Assembly: GCA_964501725.1 (NCBI GenBank)
Contig: CAZCTO010000016.1
Span: 1-57,999 of the forward strand
Length of the DNA: 57,999 nucleotides
DNA from: CAZCTO01 sp964501725
GTDB lineage: Bacteria > Bacillota > Clostridia > Saccharofermentanales > Saccharofermentanaceae
Direction: 5' to 3'
Shown: positions 35,819 to 44,846 of the stretch, one piece after another
Position numbering within the stretch: the stretch's first letter is position 1
Layout of the letters: each line of letters opens with the position of its first letter
Notes under the pieces: model-generated
What the model saw: the letters and a program-made list of their open reading frames with translations, nothing else
Database searches by the model: none
What the model was told of the DNA's origin: nothing
Position numbers and translations under genes: made by a program

Positions 35819-37363
35819 ATGGCAAAAAAGAAATTCGCCGCGGTCATTGATTTGGGATCTCTTGCCCTGCGCCTCAAGATTTTTGAGACGGAGGAGAAAG
35901 TGAAGCCCAAAGAAGTCGAATCCGCGAGGGTTTTTCTTTCGTTCGGGGCTAAGACCTATCGCGAAGGCCTGATTTCGGCCAAAAACGTTGATGAAATATG
36001 CGATATCCTCAAGGGGTTTGTCATAAAGCTCAAGGAATATAAGCTGGATGACGCGATCTGTGTCGCGACCAGTTCTTTTCGGGAGGCGGGAAACAAGGAC
36101 TTTATTATTGAACAGATCCGGCTTCGCACCGGTCTTCGAATCACGGTTCTCGATAATGCTCAGGAAAGGTACTATAACAACCTGGCGGTGAAGGAAAATC
36201 AGCCCGGTTTTGTGGAAATCATTGATACGGGAACGATGATGCTGGATGTCGGTGCCGGCAGTATTCAAGCCACTGTATACGATAAATCCGACTTCGTCTT
36301 CAGCCAGAATATGTTGCTCGGTTCGCTGCGGGTCAGCGAAATGCTTTCGGATCTGGAGCGTCAGACGACTCATTATGCCGATGTCCTCGAAGAGTTTATC
36401 TCTCAGGATCTCGATGATTTTCACGCTGTAGAGCCGAAGGGAATCACGTACTGCAATTTGATTGCTTTCGGCGGCGACATCGGATTTATCAAGAGCCTCG
36501 CGGGTCTGTCACCGAGGGAATACTGTTTTCTCACGAAGAAAAAATTTATGGATGTCTATGAAATACTTCTTCGCACAAAATCAGAGGAATTGGTTCTGTC
36601 GCGTAATATTCCGTCCGCGAACGTTTCGCTTCTTCTTCCGACCGCCATCCTGATTAAAAAGATGCTTGATTATACCGATCTTACCGGAGTTCACTTACCG
36701 GCCGCTTCACTGACTGACGGGGTAATCTACCATAATGAATGGGAGAAGAACGGATTCAAGCTGGTTATTGACCCGGTCCTCGACGTTGTTTCCGCGGCCA
36801 GACATATTGCGAAAAGATATCGCAGCGATAAAAAGCACACGGAAAGCGTAGAGAAATTCGCGCTGACTCTTTTTGATTCCAGTAAGCGCCTGCACGGCAT
36901 GAAGGACAAAGAGAGGCTGCTTCTAAGTATAGCGGTCATCCTTCACGAGGTAGGTAAATATATCCACGTCAGCAAGCACAGCGCACGTTCCTATCACATC
37001 ATTAACACCACAGAATTCATCGGACTCAATGAATACGAACGTGAAACGGTTGCGTGTATTGCCCGATTATATACCAATACGGATCTGTTTCTGGATCGTT
37101 TCTATTTATATTTGCCCCCGGAACAGCGTGCCGTCGTTTCCAAACTTGCCGCCATGCTCCGGATCGCGGATTCCATGGACGCATCGCATAAACAGAAAAT
37201 GAGAAACGTCAGCATGACCGTTCTCCCGGACTCGCTCGTCATTTTATGTGAGAGTTCGCAGGATTTAACATTCGAGCAATGGGCATTTGCGAAAAACACC
37301 GATCTTTTCAGTCAGGTGTTCGGAATTACGCCGGTACTTCGGCAGCGGAGGCAAACCAAATGA
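35819..37363 (+). CDS. Ppx/GppA phosphatase family protein with HD-type domain
   Basis: A 514-residue protein of the sugar kinase/Hsp70/actin fold. The N-terminal Ppx/GppA domain (about 1-305) shows AVIDLGSLALRLKIF, CVATSSFREAGN and the phosphate-binding MMLDVGAGSIQATVYD. The C-terminal domain (about 320-500) has an HD-like helical motif, LHEVGKYIHVSKHSARSYHI. Family members hydrolyse polyphosphate or pppGpp. Location directly upstream of, and overlapping, ppk1 by four bases points to polyphosphate turnover. AAAGGT precedes the ATG. Confidence 0.88.
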   Translation: MAKKKFAAVIDLGSLALRLKIFETEEKVKPKEVESARVFLSFGAKTYREGLISAKNVDEICDILKGFVIKLKEYKLDDAICVATSSFREAGNKDFIIEQIRLRTGLRITVLDNAQERYYNNLAVKENQPGFVEIIDTGTMMLDVGAGSIQATVYDKSDFVFSQNMLLGSLRVSEMLSDLERQTTHYADVLEEFISQDLDDFHAVEPKGITYCNLIAFGGDIGFIKSLAGLSPREYCFLTKKKFMDVYEILLRTKSEELVLSRNIPSANVSLLLPTAILIKKMLDYTDLTGVHLPAASLTDGVIYHNEWEKNGFKLVIDPVLDVVSAARHIAKRYRSDKKHTESVEKFALTLFDSSKRLHGMKDKERLLLSIAVILHEVGKYIHVSKHSARSYHIINTTEFIGLNEYERETVACIARLYTNTDLFLDRFYLYLPPEQRAVVSKLAAMLRIADSMDASHKQKMRNVSMTVLPDSLVILCESSQDLTFEQWAFAKNTDLFSQVFGITPVLRQRRQTK

Positions 37364-39558
37364 CTACCAAGAAGGGTAAAGGGAAAAAACAAGGGAAAGC
37401 AACCGCTACGCTCGATAATGCGGGAATCGTTGCCGATTCAAATAAGTATTTTAACCGCGAGCTTAGCTGGCTTGAATTCAACGACAGGATTTTGCTGGAG
37501 TCACGTGATACGAAAAACGCTCTTCTGGAACGACTCAAATTTCTTTCCATCACGGCCTCGAATCTGGACGAGTTTTATATTGTCCGCGTCGCATCGCTTC
37601 GCGACTTGCTGAGCATCTCCTATAACGAGCAGGACATATCCGGCCTTCAGGTCTCTGAGCAGTTAGAGAAGATCGATCAAAAAGCGCGTGCAAGCATGGC
37701 GTTGATGTACTCCACCTATACCCGATCTCTCGTACCGTCGCTTCGTTCTCATGGCATCAACATTTTTGATTATGACGAAATGAGCGACAAGTACCGAAGA
37801 ATGGCGGATCAATATTTCCGGACGACGCTTTATCCGATACTTACGCCGATGGCGGTCGACGCATCGCGTCCGTTTCCGCTGATTTACAATCGTCAACTCA
37901 ATATGTGCGTTCTCGTGGAAAACCTTCCGACATCTGCGAATATGGTGACGGGCGATGAAGATCAAGGGCGGAACGGGTTCCGTTTTGCAACCCTTCAGAT
38001 TCCTGCGGTTGTGCCGAGGCTTTTCGAGATTCGCATGTCCGACGGAATCGGATTCGTGCCGATTGAGCAGATCATCCGAGCTAATATAGAGGCTCTGTTT
38101 AACGGGGCGAAAGTCCTTTCCACCGCGATATACCGGGTTATGCGCAACGCGGAGCTGGATATAGATGAAGATGAAGCCGAAGACCTTCTTAAAAAAATCG
38201 AAGAGGGCGTTCGGATGAGAAGATGGGGAGAAATCATTCGTCTTGAAATCAGCGAAGACATGGATGAGAGACTTCTCAAATACATCACTGGATCTCTTTC
38301 CATTTCAACCCGGGATACCTTCTGCTTATCCGGACCGATCGATCTTACCTTCCTGATGAAACTCTATTCTCGTCTCGCGCCCGATTATCCGGCACTCTGC
38401 GACGCTTATTTTAAGCCCCAAAAAGCTGTCATGTTTGACGGATACGACGATATTTTCGACCAGATCCGTCAAAAAGATCTTCTCGTGCATCACCCCTACG
38501 AGTCCTTTGATCCGGTTGTCGAGTTTGTCCGGCAGGCCGCCTCGGACCCGCAGGTTCTTGCGATTAAGCAGACCCTTTATCGCGTCAGCAATGATTCACC
38601 GATTATCGAATACCTGGCGCAGGCGGCCATGAACGGCAAGCAAGTCATGATCATTGTCGAGCTGAAGGCCCGATTTGACGAGGAGAATAACATCAACTGG
38701 GCAAAGAAACTTGAAAACGCCGGATGCCATGTCATCTACGGTCTGGTCGGGCTTAAGACGCACAGCAAGATCACGCTCGTCGTTCGTAATGAAGAAGACG
38801 GGATAAGACGATATCTGCATCTGGCGACCGGAAATTACAATAACATCACCGCCAAGATCTACACCGATATCGGTCTCTTCACAGCATCCGAGCCGTTCGG
38901 AATCGACGCTTCCGAGTTTTTCAACATGCTCTCGGGCTTCTCGGAACCCCCCGAATGGAGGCGTTTCGCGCCGGCACCGAAATGGCTGAAGAACTTTTTC
39001 CTCTCCAAAATCGACAAAGAAATCCGCAATATCCGCGACGGAAAGAAAGCGCACATTATCGCGAAAATGAACGCCCTCGTCGATGCGGCCGTCATTGACC
39101 GACTCTACGATGCCTCGCGCGCCGGTGTTAAAATTGAACTGATCGTTCGCGGAATTTGCTGCCTGCGTCCCGGTGTTGCCGGTATGTCTGAAAATATCAG
39201 CGTCTGCTCGATCACCGGGCGTTTCCTTGAGCACTCGCGCATATATTACTTTTACAACGAAGGTGCGGAAGACCTTTATCTTTCCTCGGCAGACTGGATG
39301 CCGAGAAATCTGGACAGACGCATCGAGCTCCTTTTCCCTGTGGAAGATCGCGACTGCAAAGCACGGGTCATGGAGATCCTTCGCATTGAACTCGAGGATA
39401 CCGTCCGTAGCCACTGGCTCAACGAAGACGGCGCCTACCATAAGTTGGATCTTCGCGGTAAAACAAAGCTGGACAGTCAGGCGGAACTGATCCGGCTGGC
39501 CTCTGCCAAAACGAATGAAGAGGAAGAGGAAGAAGAAACAGAGGGATCGGACGAGTAA
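37360..39558 (+). CDS. ppk1: Polyphosphate kinase 1
   Basis: Membrane-associated synthesis of polyphosphate from ATP. The 732-residue protein begins with a lysine-rich stretch and then the PPK N-domain (NRELSWLEFNDRIL), and carries the two catalytic histidines H468 in KTHSKITLV and H625 in LEHSRIYYF, as well as the ATP-site arginine region RHYLHLATGNYN-like RRYLHLATGNYN. It ends in an acidic tail with a run of glutamates. The start at 37360 overlaps the ppx stop as ATGA, with GGAGG nine bases upstream; the frame is open to 37279 inside ppx. The pair would set polyphosphate level by opposing reactions. Confidence 0.96.
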   Translation: MTTKKGKGKKQGKATATLDNAGIVADSNKYFNRELSWLEFNDRILLESRDTKNALLERLKFLSITASNLDEFYIVRVASLRDLLSISYNEQDISGLQVSEQLEKIDQKARASMALMYSTYTRSLVPSLRSHGINIFDYDEMSDKYRRMADQYFRTTLYPILTPMAVDASRPFPLIYNRQLNMCVLVENLPTSANMVTGDEDQGRNGFRFATLQIPAVVPRLFEIRMSDGIGFVPIEQIIRANIEALFNGAKVLSTAIYRVMRNAELDIDEDEAEDLLKKIEEGVRMRRWGEIIRLEISEDMDERLLKYITGSLSISTRDTFCLSGPIDLTFLMKLYSRLAPDYPALCDAYFKPQKAVMFDGYDDIFDQIRQKDLLVHHPYESFDPVVEFVRQAASDPQVLAIKQTLYRVSNDSPIIEYLAQAAMNGKQVMIIVELKARFDEENNINWAKKLENAGCHVIYGLVGLKTHSKITLVVRNEEDGIRRYLHLATGNYNNITAKIYTDIGLFTASEPFGIDASEFFNMLSGFSEPPEWRRFAPAPKWLKNFFLSKIDKEIRNIRDGKKAHIIAKMNALVDAAVIDRLYDASRAGVKIELIVRGICCLRPGVAGMSENISVCSITGRFLEHSRIYYFYNEGAEDLYLSSADWMPRNLDRRIELLFPVEDRDCKARVMEILRIELEDTVRSHWLNEDGAYHKLDLRGKTKLDSQAELIRLASAKTNEEEEEEETEGSDE

Positions 39559-39631
39559 TGTACGAGTGTTTCTCGGGATTTTTTCAGAAAGCCCCAATGC
39601 TTAGAAGAGTATAAAGAAACATATGATTTTG

Positions 39632-39660
39632 TGGACACCAAAACTTTCCGGGATTATAAT
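39632..39660 (+). promoter_or_regulatory. Predicted promoter of the lipoprotein gene
   Basis: TGGACA (39632-39637) and TATAAT (39655-39660) with a 17-base spacer. A leader of about 140 bases follows, containing a small hairpin CGGCA-CATCA-TGCCG (near 39751-39765) followed by CTTTT. Confidence 0.65.
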
Positions 39661-39800
39661 GTATTAAGAGAAATTGATATTTGTGACAAGCATAAGCTTC
39701 TTAGGATGAACCGTTCAACAGATAGTAATCCACTCAATTCACGAAATCAACGGCACATCATGCCGCTTTTCGCCAAGGACTATCCTTCGGAGGATGATTT

Positions 39801-40751
39801 ATGAAAAAGAGAATGATGGCAGTAATTGCTTTGCTCGTTTGTCTTGTGATGTTGCTCTCTTCTTGCCGGCTGGATACATTAAGAGAAACCACGGAGCCGG
39901 AAGAGACCGGGAAGACAGAAGAGCCTGCGGAAACGACGGAAGCCGTCCCAACGCCCGAACCTTCCGTAATACCTTCCGAGACCGAGCCTGCGGTCGAGGG
40001 AGCACCGGAATATCTGGATACCAACCCGATCAGCGAGTACGCAATTCTTTACCTTGAAATGGAATACAATCATACGGATATAGTTACCGGACGGGCGACA
40101 TATGACATGAACGGGGATAGTTCGATTGATGACATCCGGATTGAGATCGATGAACCTTCGATGAATTTAAATGTTTTGATCAATGGAGCCTCGACGAGTA
40201 TTTCAATCGATTATGTCAATACCGCCTTTTTGATTGATATTGATCGCGGAGACAATTATGTCGACCTTTTCGTGCCGGACAGCGGGCCGAGCGAAGATCC
40301 GGTCAGTCATATTTTCCGGTATGACGGAACTTCCGTCGTCCATCTCGGAGATGTTTTCGGATCACTGCGCTGTAACCGTCAGGGGCAGATCATTACCAGT
40401 TCAGGATACAGTTGGTACACCTTCCCGGTTATGGTTTATTCCTGGGTCGAGATTGTGAACGGGTCGATCATATACCATACCGTGGAACGGGACGCCTATA
40501 TCGGGCAAACCTTCGGGTTCCAGCGTGAAATCGGTAATAATTACGGCACATGGATGGAGGAGACCACGACGATCCCGGCTTATGACGCATATCCGTATGG
40601 ACCCGCACCGACGAATATCATCGTTCCCGCGGGCTATACATTTACGATTTTGGATGTTTCCGAATTTAGAAGCGGATCTTCACCGAACTGGTATTATATT
40701 CAACTGGAAGACGGCAGGACCGGTGTTTACTATTACATGAAAGGGGATTGA
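39801..40751 (+). CDS. Lipoprotein of unknown function with SH3-like C-terminus
   Basis: A 316-residue secreted protein. The N-terminus is a lipoprotein signal peptide ending in the lipobox LSSC (cysteine near residue 22). A Glu/Thr/Pro-rich linker (25-65) follows and then a beta-rich domain with an acidic turn (DMNGDSSIDD near residue 105, calcium-binding-like). A C-terminal stretch, GYTFTILDVSEF to WYYIQLEDGRTGVYYY, resembles a bacterial SH3 domain. Such proteins are anchored to the outer membrane face and may touch the cell wall. No enzymatic motif was seen. GGAGGATG precedes the start; the gene has its own promoter. Confidence 0.75.
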   Translation: MKKRMMAVIALLVCLVMLLSSCRLDTLRETTEPEETGKTEEPAETTEAVPTPEPSVIPSETEPAVEGAPEYLDTNPISEYAILYLEMEYNHTDIVTGRATYDMNGDSSIDDIRIEIDEPSMNLNVLINGASTSISIDYVNTAFLIDIDRGDNYVDLFVPDSGPSEDPVSHIFRYDGTSVVHLGDVFGSLRCNRQGQIITSSGYSWYTFPVMVYSWVEIVNGSIIYHTVERDAYIGQTFGFQREIGNNYGTWMEETTTIPAYDAYPYGPAPTNIIVPAGYTFTILDVSEFRSGSSPNWYYIQLEDGRTGVYYYMKGD

Positions 40752-40812
40752 TCCGACATCCGGTATCCTGGATGCGCTTTACCGGGCTTTCGGAAAATCA
40801 TAGCGCATAGTA

Positions 40813-41484
40813 TTATTTTCCGTCCGCTTGTTTTTCGATGGCTTCTTCGATCAATGCCAGTGAGATTTTAAGCGCCTTAATTCGCCGCTCAAGTAGTGTT
40901 TGTTGGGATGCGCCGAGCGTCTTTTTCTCGAAAACCTTCTCGCATTTCCGGATATCAGACGTTATCGACCGAACGGCCAGAGTATATTCTTCGTTTGTGA
41001 AAAACTTCTTCGTGATCCGGGGCTGAATACTCATCACCATAATTTGGCAGGGGTTTTCTTCGCCCCAGATTTCCGGGATACATTCCAGTTCCTGAAAACC
41101 CATGGCTCTATAAAATTTCCGGGTATCGGCATAGCTCTTATCGGGATGAGACGCGGAAAGGGTCTTGACCTGCAAAAACGTGAATCCGTTATCCTGACAC
41201 CAATCAAAACAAGTCAGGAGCAATGCTTTTCCTATGCCCAGACGATGGTATTCTTTGAGAATTCCCATGACATGGATTTCCGCGGCGGCTTTGGAAGTCG
41301 GGCGAATGCAAAGGAAACCGACAGTTATTCCGTCCGTATCGGCAGTATAGAAGGGCAATTCCGCGACTTCTGCGATGTAGCGATCGATCGATTCGGGAAC
41401 ACCGAACCAGTCGGGTAACTCATGAAGAATTGACCCGCAGATTTCCTGTTTCTTTTTTGCATCCGTGATTTGCTTAATATCCAT
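40813..41484 (-). CDS. GNAT family N-acetyltransferase with helical C-terminal extension
   Basis: A 223-residue protein. Residues 1-160 form a GNAT domain: beta strand GITVGFLCIRP, the acetyl-CoA P-loop in KEYHRLGIGKALLLTCFDWC, and AMGFQELECIPEIWGEENPC. The remaining 60 residues are a basic helical extension (LERRIKALKISLALIEEAIE) not usual for the family. The start at 41484 has GGAG before it. Substrate unknown. It is divergent from the small secreted protein gene. Confidence 0.85.
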   Translation of the reverse strand: MDIKQITDAKKKQEICGSILHELPDWFGVPESIDRYIAEVAELPFYTADTDGITVGFLCIRPTSKAAAEIHVMGILKEYHRLGIGKALLLTCFDWCQDNGFTFLQVKTLSASHPDKSYADTRKFYRAMGFQELECIPEIWGEENPCQIMVMSIQPRITKKFFTNEEYTLAVRSITSDIRKCEKVFEKKTLGASQQTLLERRIKALKISLALIEEAIEKQADGK

Positions 41485-41567
41485 TAGTTTGGCTCCGATG
41501 TTTGTGATGGTTGTAGTATAACGCATCTCTGATGTAGAATGAAACCGATAGACGGAGGTGAGGGATC

Positions 41568-41801
41568 ATGAAAATGAAAAAAGCCAAACTGATCGCTATC
41601 ATCGTGATTGCCTTGATTTTGTTATTTCCTGATACAACTAAACGGGCAGACGGCGGCACAATCGAATATCAGGCAATCCTTTACTCCGTAACGAAATGGC
41701 ATAGAATCAGCATTTTAGGACCGGATTTTTATAAAATAGGAACTGAAATCAAAATATTTGGGATAACCATATTTGATAACAGTGGAAATCAGCCTGAATA
41801 A
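41568..41801 (+). CDS. Small secreted or membrane-anchored protein of unknown function
   Basis: A 77-residue protein with an N-terminal hydrophobic segment (AKLIAIIVIALILLF, signal peptide or anchor) and a short conserved-looking domain containing ADGGTIEYQAILYSVTKWH and FGITIFDN. This DGGT...Y.A.LY.V pattern recurs in small proteins of Bacillota of unknown role (from memory, not searched). GGAGGTG stands seven bases before the ATG, and a terminator closes the gene. Confidence 0.7.
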   Translation: MKMKKAKLIAIIVIALILLFPDTTKRADGGTIEYQAILYSVTKWHRISILGPDFYKIGTEIKIFGITIFDNSGNQPE

Positions 41802-41837
41802 TGGTCCATTCGGACGATTATAAATGCTAATAATCCC

Positions 41838-41887
41838 AACCTGCCGCACTCCGAACACTTCGTTCGACGTGTGGCAGGTTTTTCTTT
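41838..41887 (+). terminator. Intrinsic terminator after the 77-residue gene
   Basis: AACCTGCC (41839-41846) pairs with GGCAGGTT (41873-41880), with extra pairing of GCAC to GTGT-like bases inside and a T-rich tract after it. Confidence 0.85.
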
Positions 41888-41966
41888 CTTAGTATTTAAT
41901 TGAACGAAAAGTGAAAACCATGTTATCATATATTTCGTGTGAAATAATGTTTACGGAGTGTGTAGT

Positions 41967-43088
41967 ATGCCGGTATCGATTATTAATTATCCTTCAGTTT
42001 TAAACCCAGGGAAGTATGATCAGGAGTCCAATGAATATACGTTGACACATTCTTCGGGGGCTTCATTTTCGGTCATCAATTACGGTGCGACAATTACGAG
42101 GATTCTGGTTCCGGATTGGAACGGGAAGATGGAAGATGTTGTGCTCGGGCATTGTGATCTTGACGGATATTTGAAGAATACGGAATGGCACGGGACGTCG
42201 GTCGGACGAAGCGCCAATCGAATCAAGGGTGCGGCGTTTTCGATTAAAGGCAAGGACTATAAGATCACAGCCAATGAGGGAGAGAATAACCTTCATACGG
42301 GTGCGCCGGGTTTTCACAGCGTTTTTTGGAAGGGAACCGTGCTTTCCCAAAGTGAGGCGCAGCAGTATCTGGACGGGACCGGAATCGAGAATGATTTCTC
42401 GATTGAAGATGAAGCGGTGCTTTTCGAGTATTTGTCACCGGACGGCGCATGCGGATTTCCGGGAAATCTGGAAGCGCAGATCTTTTATGCATGGACGAGT
42501 GATGCGACGTTACTGATTATTTTTTCCGGCGTAAGTGACGCGGACACGATCTTTGCGCCGACGAACCACTCGTATTTCAATCTCGCGGGGCAGGCAGCCG
42601 GTTCAGTCGGCGAGCATGTGTTGTTTGTTGATGCGGACACGACGACCGATAAAGCTTACGACAACGTTCCGGACGGGAAGATTTCAGATGTAAACAGGAC
42701 GCCGCTTGATTTTACCGTGCCGGCTCCGGTCAGTAAGGCACTCGGAAATAACCATCCTCAGCTCGCCTGTTCGAAGGGGATTGATCAGAATTATTGCCTC
42801 AATGCCGGAGGTGATGCCCGCGTTGTCGCAGCTTTCCTTTCCGAGCCTTCATCGGGACGTAAGATGGAATTGCTTACGAATTTTCCGGGTGTACAGATTT
42901 ACGCGGGAAATCATCTGGGCGGATCCGCCTCGAAAAACACTACACCCTACGAGTCCTATGGCGGTATTTGCCTTGAGGCGCAGATGTACCCGGATTCGAT
43001 CCATCATCCGAACTTCCCGAGCGCATTGATCAAACCGAATGTAAGGACGTGCTATCTCACCGGATACCGTTTCTCGACGACAGAATAA
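41967..43088 (+). CDS. galM: Aldose 1-epimerase (galactose mutarotase)
   Basis: Interconverts alpha and beta anomers of galactose or glucose. The 373-residue beta-sandwich protein carries GHCDLDGYL, the substrate arginine in GRSANRI, NNLHTGAPGFH, the catalytic histidine in PTNHSYFNLAG, the conserved GIDQNY, and the catalytic glutamate in CLEAQMYPDSIHHPNFPS. Motif order and length match GalM. The start at 41967 has GGAG eight bases upstream; an in-frame GTG lies nine bases before. A palindromic terminator separates it from the convergent glnS. Confidence 0.95.
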   Translation: MPVSIINYPSVLNPGKYDQESNEYTLTHSSGASFSVINYGATITRILVPDWNGKMEDVVLGHCDLDGYLKNTEWHGTSVGRSANRIKGAAFSIKGKDYKITANEGENNLHTGAPGFHSVFWKGTVLSQSEAQQYLDGTGIENDFSIEDEAVLFEYLSPDGACGFPGNLEAQIFYAWTSDATLLIIFSGVSDADTIFAPTNHSYFNLAGQAAGSVGEHVLFVDADTTTDKAYDNVPDGKISDVNRTPLDFTVPAPVSKALGNNHPQLACSKGIDQNYCLNAGGDARVVAAFLSEPSSGRKMELLTNFPGVQIYAGNHLGGSASKNTTPYESYGGICLEAQMYPDSIHHPNFPSALIKPNVRTCYLTGYRFSTTE

Positions 43089-43089
43089 G

Positions 43090-43115
43090 AAAAAAGCGGC
43101 CGCGGCCGCTTTTTT
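43090..43115 (+). terminator. Perfectly symmetric bidirectional terminator between galM and glnS
   Basis: A 26-base perfect palindrome: six A, GCGGCC, GC, GGCCGC, six T (43090-43115). It starts right after the galM stop and serves the convergent glnS as well. Confidence 0.9.
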
Positions 43116-43137
43116 GTTTGTACGAAATGCGTGCTGG

Positions 43138-44802
43138 TTACACGGTGGGGCGATAGCTGTCCTTCAGGGAAACGGAGCGATTGAATGCCGGCATAGCTGC
43201 CGTTGATTCTTTGGCATCCAGGCAGAAATACCCCAGTCTCAGGAACTGGAAATGGTCTGCGGGTGTCGCGTCTTTAAGCGATGCTTCTATTTTGGCGTTA
43301 TCCAGTACTTCGAGGGAATCCGGGCGTATATGCTCCAGATAATCGCAATCCGCGAGATCAGGCTCCTCGACGTCAAAGAGCCGGTCGTAAAGTCTGACGG
43401 AAGCGGAAAGGGCCGTTGCCGCGTCGACCCAGTGGATGGTGGCCTTGATTTTCCGGCCGTCGGTCGTATTACCGCCGCGGCTCTCAGGGTCATAGGTTGC
43501 ATAAACAGCGGAGACATTTCCGTCCGCGTCTTTTTCACAACGGGTGCAACGAACGACGTACGCGGATTTAAGACGTACTTCGTTTCCGGGATAGAGTCGG
43601 AAATATTTTTTCTCGGGAACCTCCATGAAATCGTCCGATTCAATATACAGTTCACGCGAAAAAGAGACTTCCCGGTTGCCTGCGTCCGGATCTTCCGGAT
43701 TGTTCTCGACCGTAAATACTTCCGAAGCGTCCGCAGGGTAGTTTTCGATGATCAGTTTTACCGGACGGAGAACCGCCATGACGCGACGGGCGGTTTGATT
43801 CAGATCCTCGCGCAAACAGTGCTCCAGAAAGGCATAATCCACGAGACTGTTGACCTTCGAAACGCCGTTGCGCTCATGAAAGTTCCGGATCGATGCCGGC
43901 GTGTATCCGCGGCGTCGAAGGCCGCAGATTGTAGGCATTCTCGGATCATCCCAGCCGTCGACGATTCCGTTTTCGATGAGGAGGCGAAGCTTCCTCTTGG
44001 AAAGAACCGTGTGAGTAATTCCCAGGCGGGCAAACTCAATCTGGCGTGGCTTGGCCGGGACGGAACAATTCTTGAGGACCCAGTCGTAGAGAGGGCGGTG
44101 TGCCTCAAATTCAAGCGAGCAAAGCGAATGGGTAATTTCCTCAAGCGCATCCTCGATCGGGTGCGCAAAATCGTACATCGGGTAAATGCACCAGGTATTT
44201 CCGGTATTATGGTGAGAGATACGATTGATGCGATAGATGACCGGATCGCGCATGTTGAAGTTGCCTGACGCAAGATCGATCTTCGCGCGAAGCGTCATTT
44301 TACCGTCTTCAAAAAGACCTTCCCGCATCTGCGCGAAAAGCAGTAAACTTTCCTCGGACGGACGGTCGCGATAGGGACTCTTTGCCGGGGTGGACAGGTC
44401 GCCGCGATACTTGCGAACTTCATCAGGAGTCAGCTCGCAGACGTAAGCTAGCCCCTTATTAATGAGTTCGACTGCATATTCGTACATCTTTTCAAAGTAG
44501 TCCGATGCGTAAAAAAAGCGATCGCCCCAGTCATGTCCCAGCCACTTGATATCTTCTTTGATGGCTTCGACATACTCTTCGTCTTCTTTGGTCGGATTCG
44601 TGTCGTCCATGCGAAGGTTACAGAGGCCGCCGTATCGCTCAGCAGCGCCGAAATCGATCTCAAGTGCCTTTGCGTGTCCGATATGAAGGTAACCGTTCGG
44701 CTCGGGAGGGAAGCGTGTATGGACGGTTTTCCCTTCGAAACGGCCGCCTGCCGCGATATCTTCTTCAATCATTTCGAAAATAAAGTTCGTTTCATTATTC
44801 AT
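43138..44802 (-). CDS. glnS: Glutaminyl-tRNA synthetase
   Basis: Charges tRNA-Gln directly. The 554-residue class Ib enzyme shows FPPEPNGYLHIGHAKA with HIGH at 40-43, LRMDDTNP, the KMSKS equivalent VLSKRKL, DDPRMPTICGLRRRGYTP, and a GlnRS-type beta-barrel anticodon domain. The FPPEPNGYLH form distinguishes GlnRS from GluRS (APSPTG). GAGGT precedes the start. It lies 44 bases downstream of gltX on the same strand. Many Bacillota lack GlnRS and use GatCAB amidation, so the gene is notable and probably acquired by transfer in this lineage. Confidence 0.97.
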   Translation of the reverse strand: MNNETNFIFEMIEEDIAAGGRFEGKTVHTRFPPEPNGYLHIGHAKALEIDFGAAERYGGLCNLRMDDTNPTKEDEEYVEAIKEDIKWLGHDWGDRFFYASDYFEKMYEYAVELINKGLAYVCELTPDEVRKYRGDLSTPAKSPYRDRPSEESLLLFAQMREGLFEDGKMTLRAKIDLASGNFNMRDPVIYRINRISHHNTGNTWCIYPMYDFAHPIEDALEEITHSLCSLEFEAHRPLYDWVLKNCSVPAKPRQIEFARLGITHTVLSKRKLRLLIENGIVDGWDDPRMPTICGLRRRGYTPASIRNFHERNGVSKVNSLVDYAFLEHCLREDLNQTARRVMAVLRPVKLIIENYPADASEVFTVENNPEDPDAGNREVSFSRELYIESDDFMEVPEKKYFRLYPGNEVRLKSAYVVRCTRCEKDADGNVSAVYATYDPESRGGNTTDGRKIKATIHWVDAATALSASVRLYDRLFDVEEPDLADCDYLEHIRPDSLEVLDNAKIEASLKDATPADHFQFLRLGYFCLDAKESTAAMPAFNRSVSLKDSYRPTV

Positions 44803-44846
44803 CGTGTTACCTCACTTCTGTGAATCATTATCGCCATTTCCCAATT

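Noticed and set aside
38596..39597. Long open frame (333 codons) antisense to ppk1
   Set aside because: It lies wholly opposite a confident, motif-complete ppk1, has no recognisable domain and no ribosome site; such frames arise from codon composition.
43090..43115. Perfect palindrome as a recombination or cloning site
   Set aside because: Its A and T flanks and its position between two convergent stop codons fit an ordinary bidirectional terminator.
43252..44268. Long open frame (338 codons) antisense to glnS
   Set aside because: Opposite a confident glnS; the translation shows no family and starts without a ribosome site.
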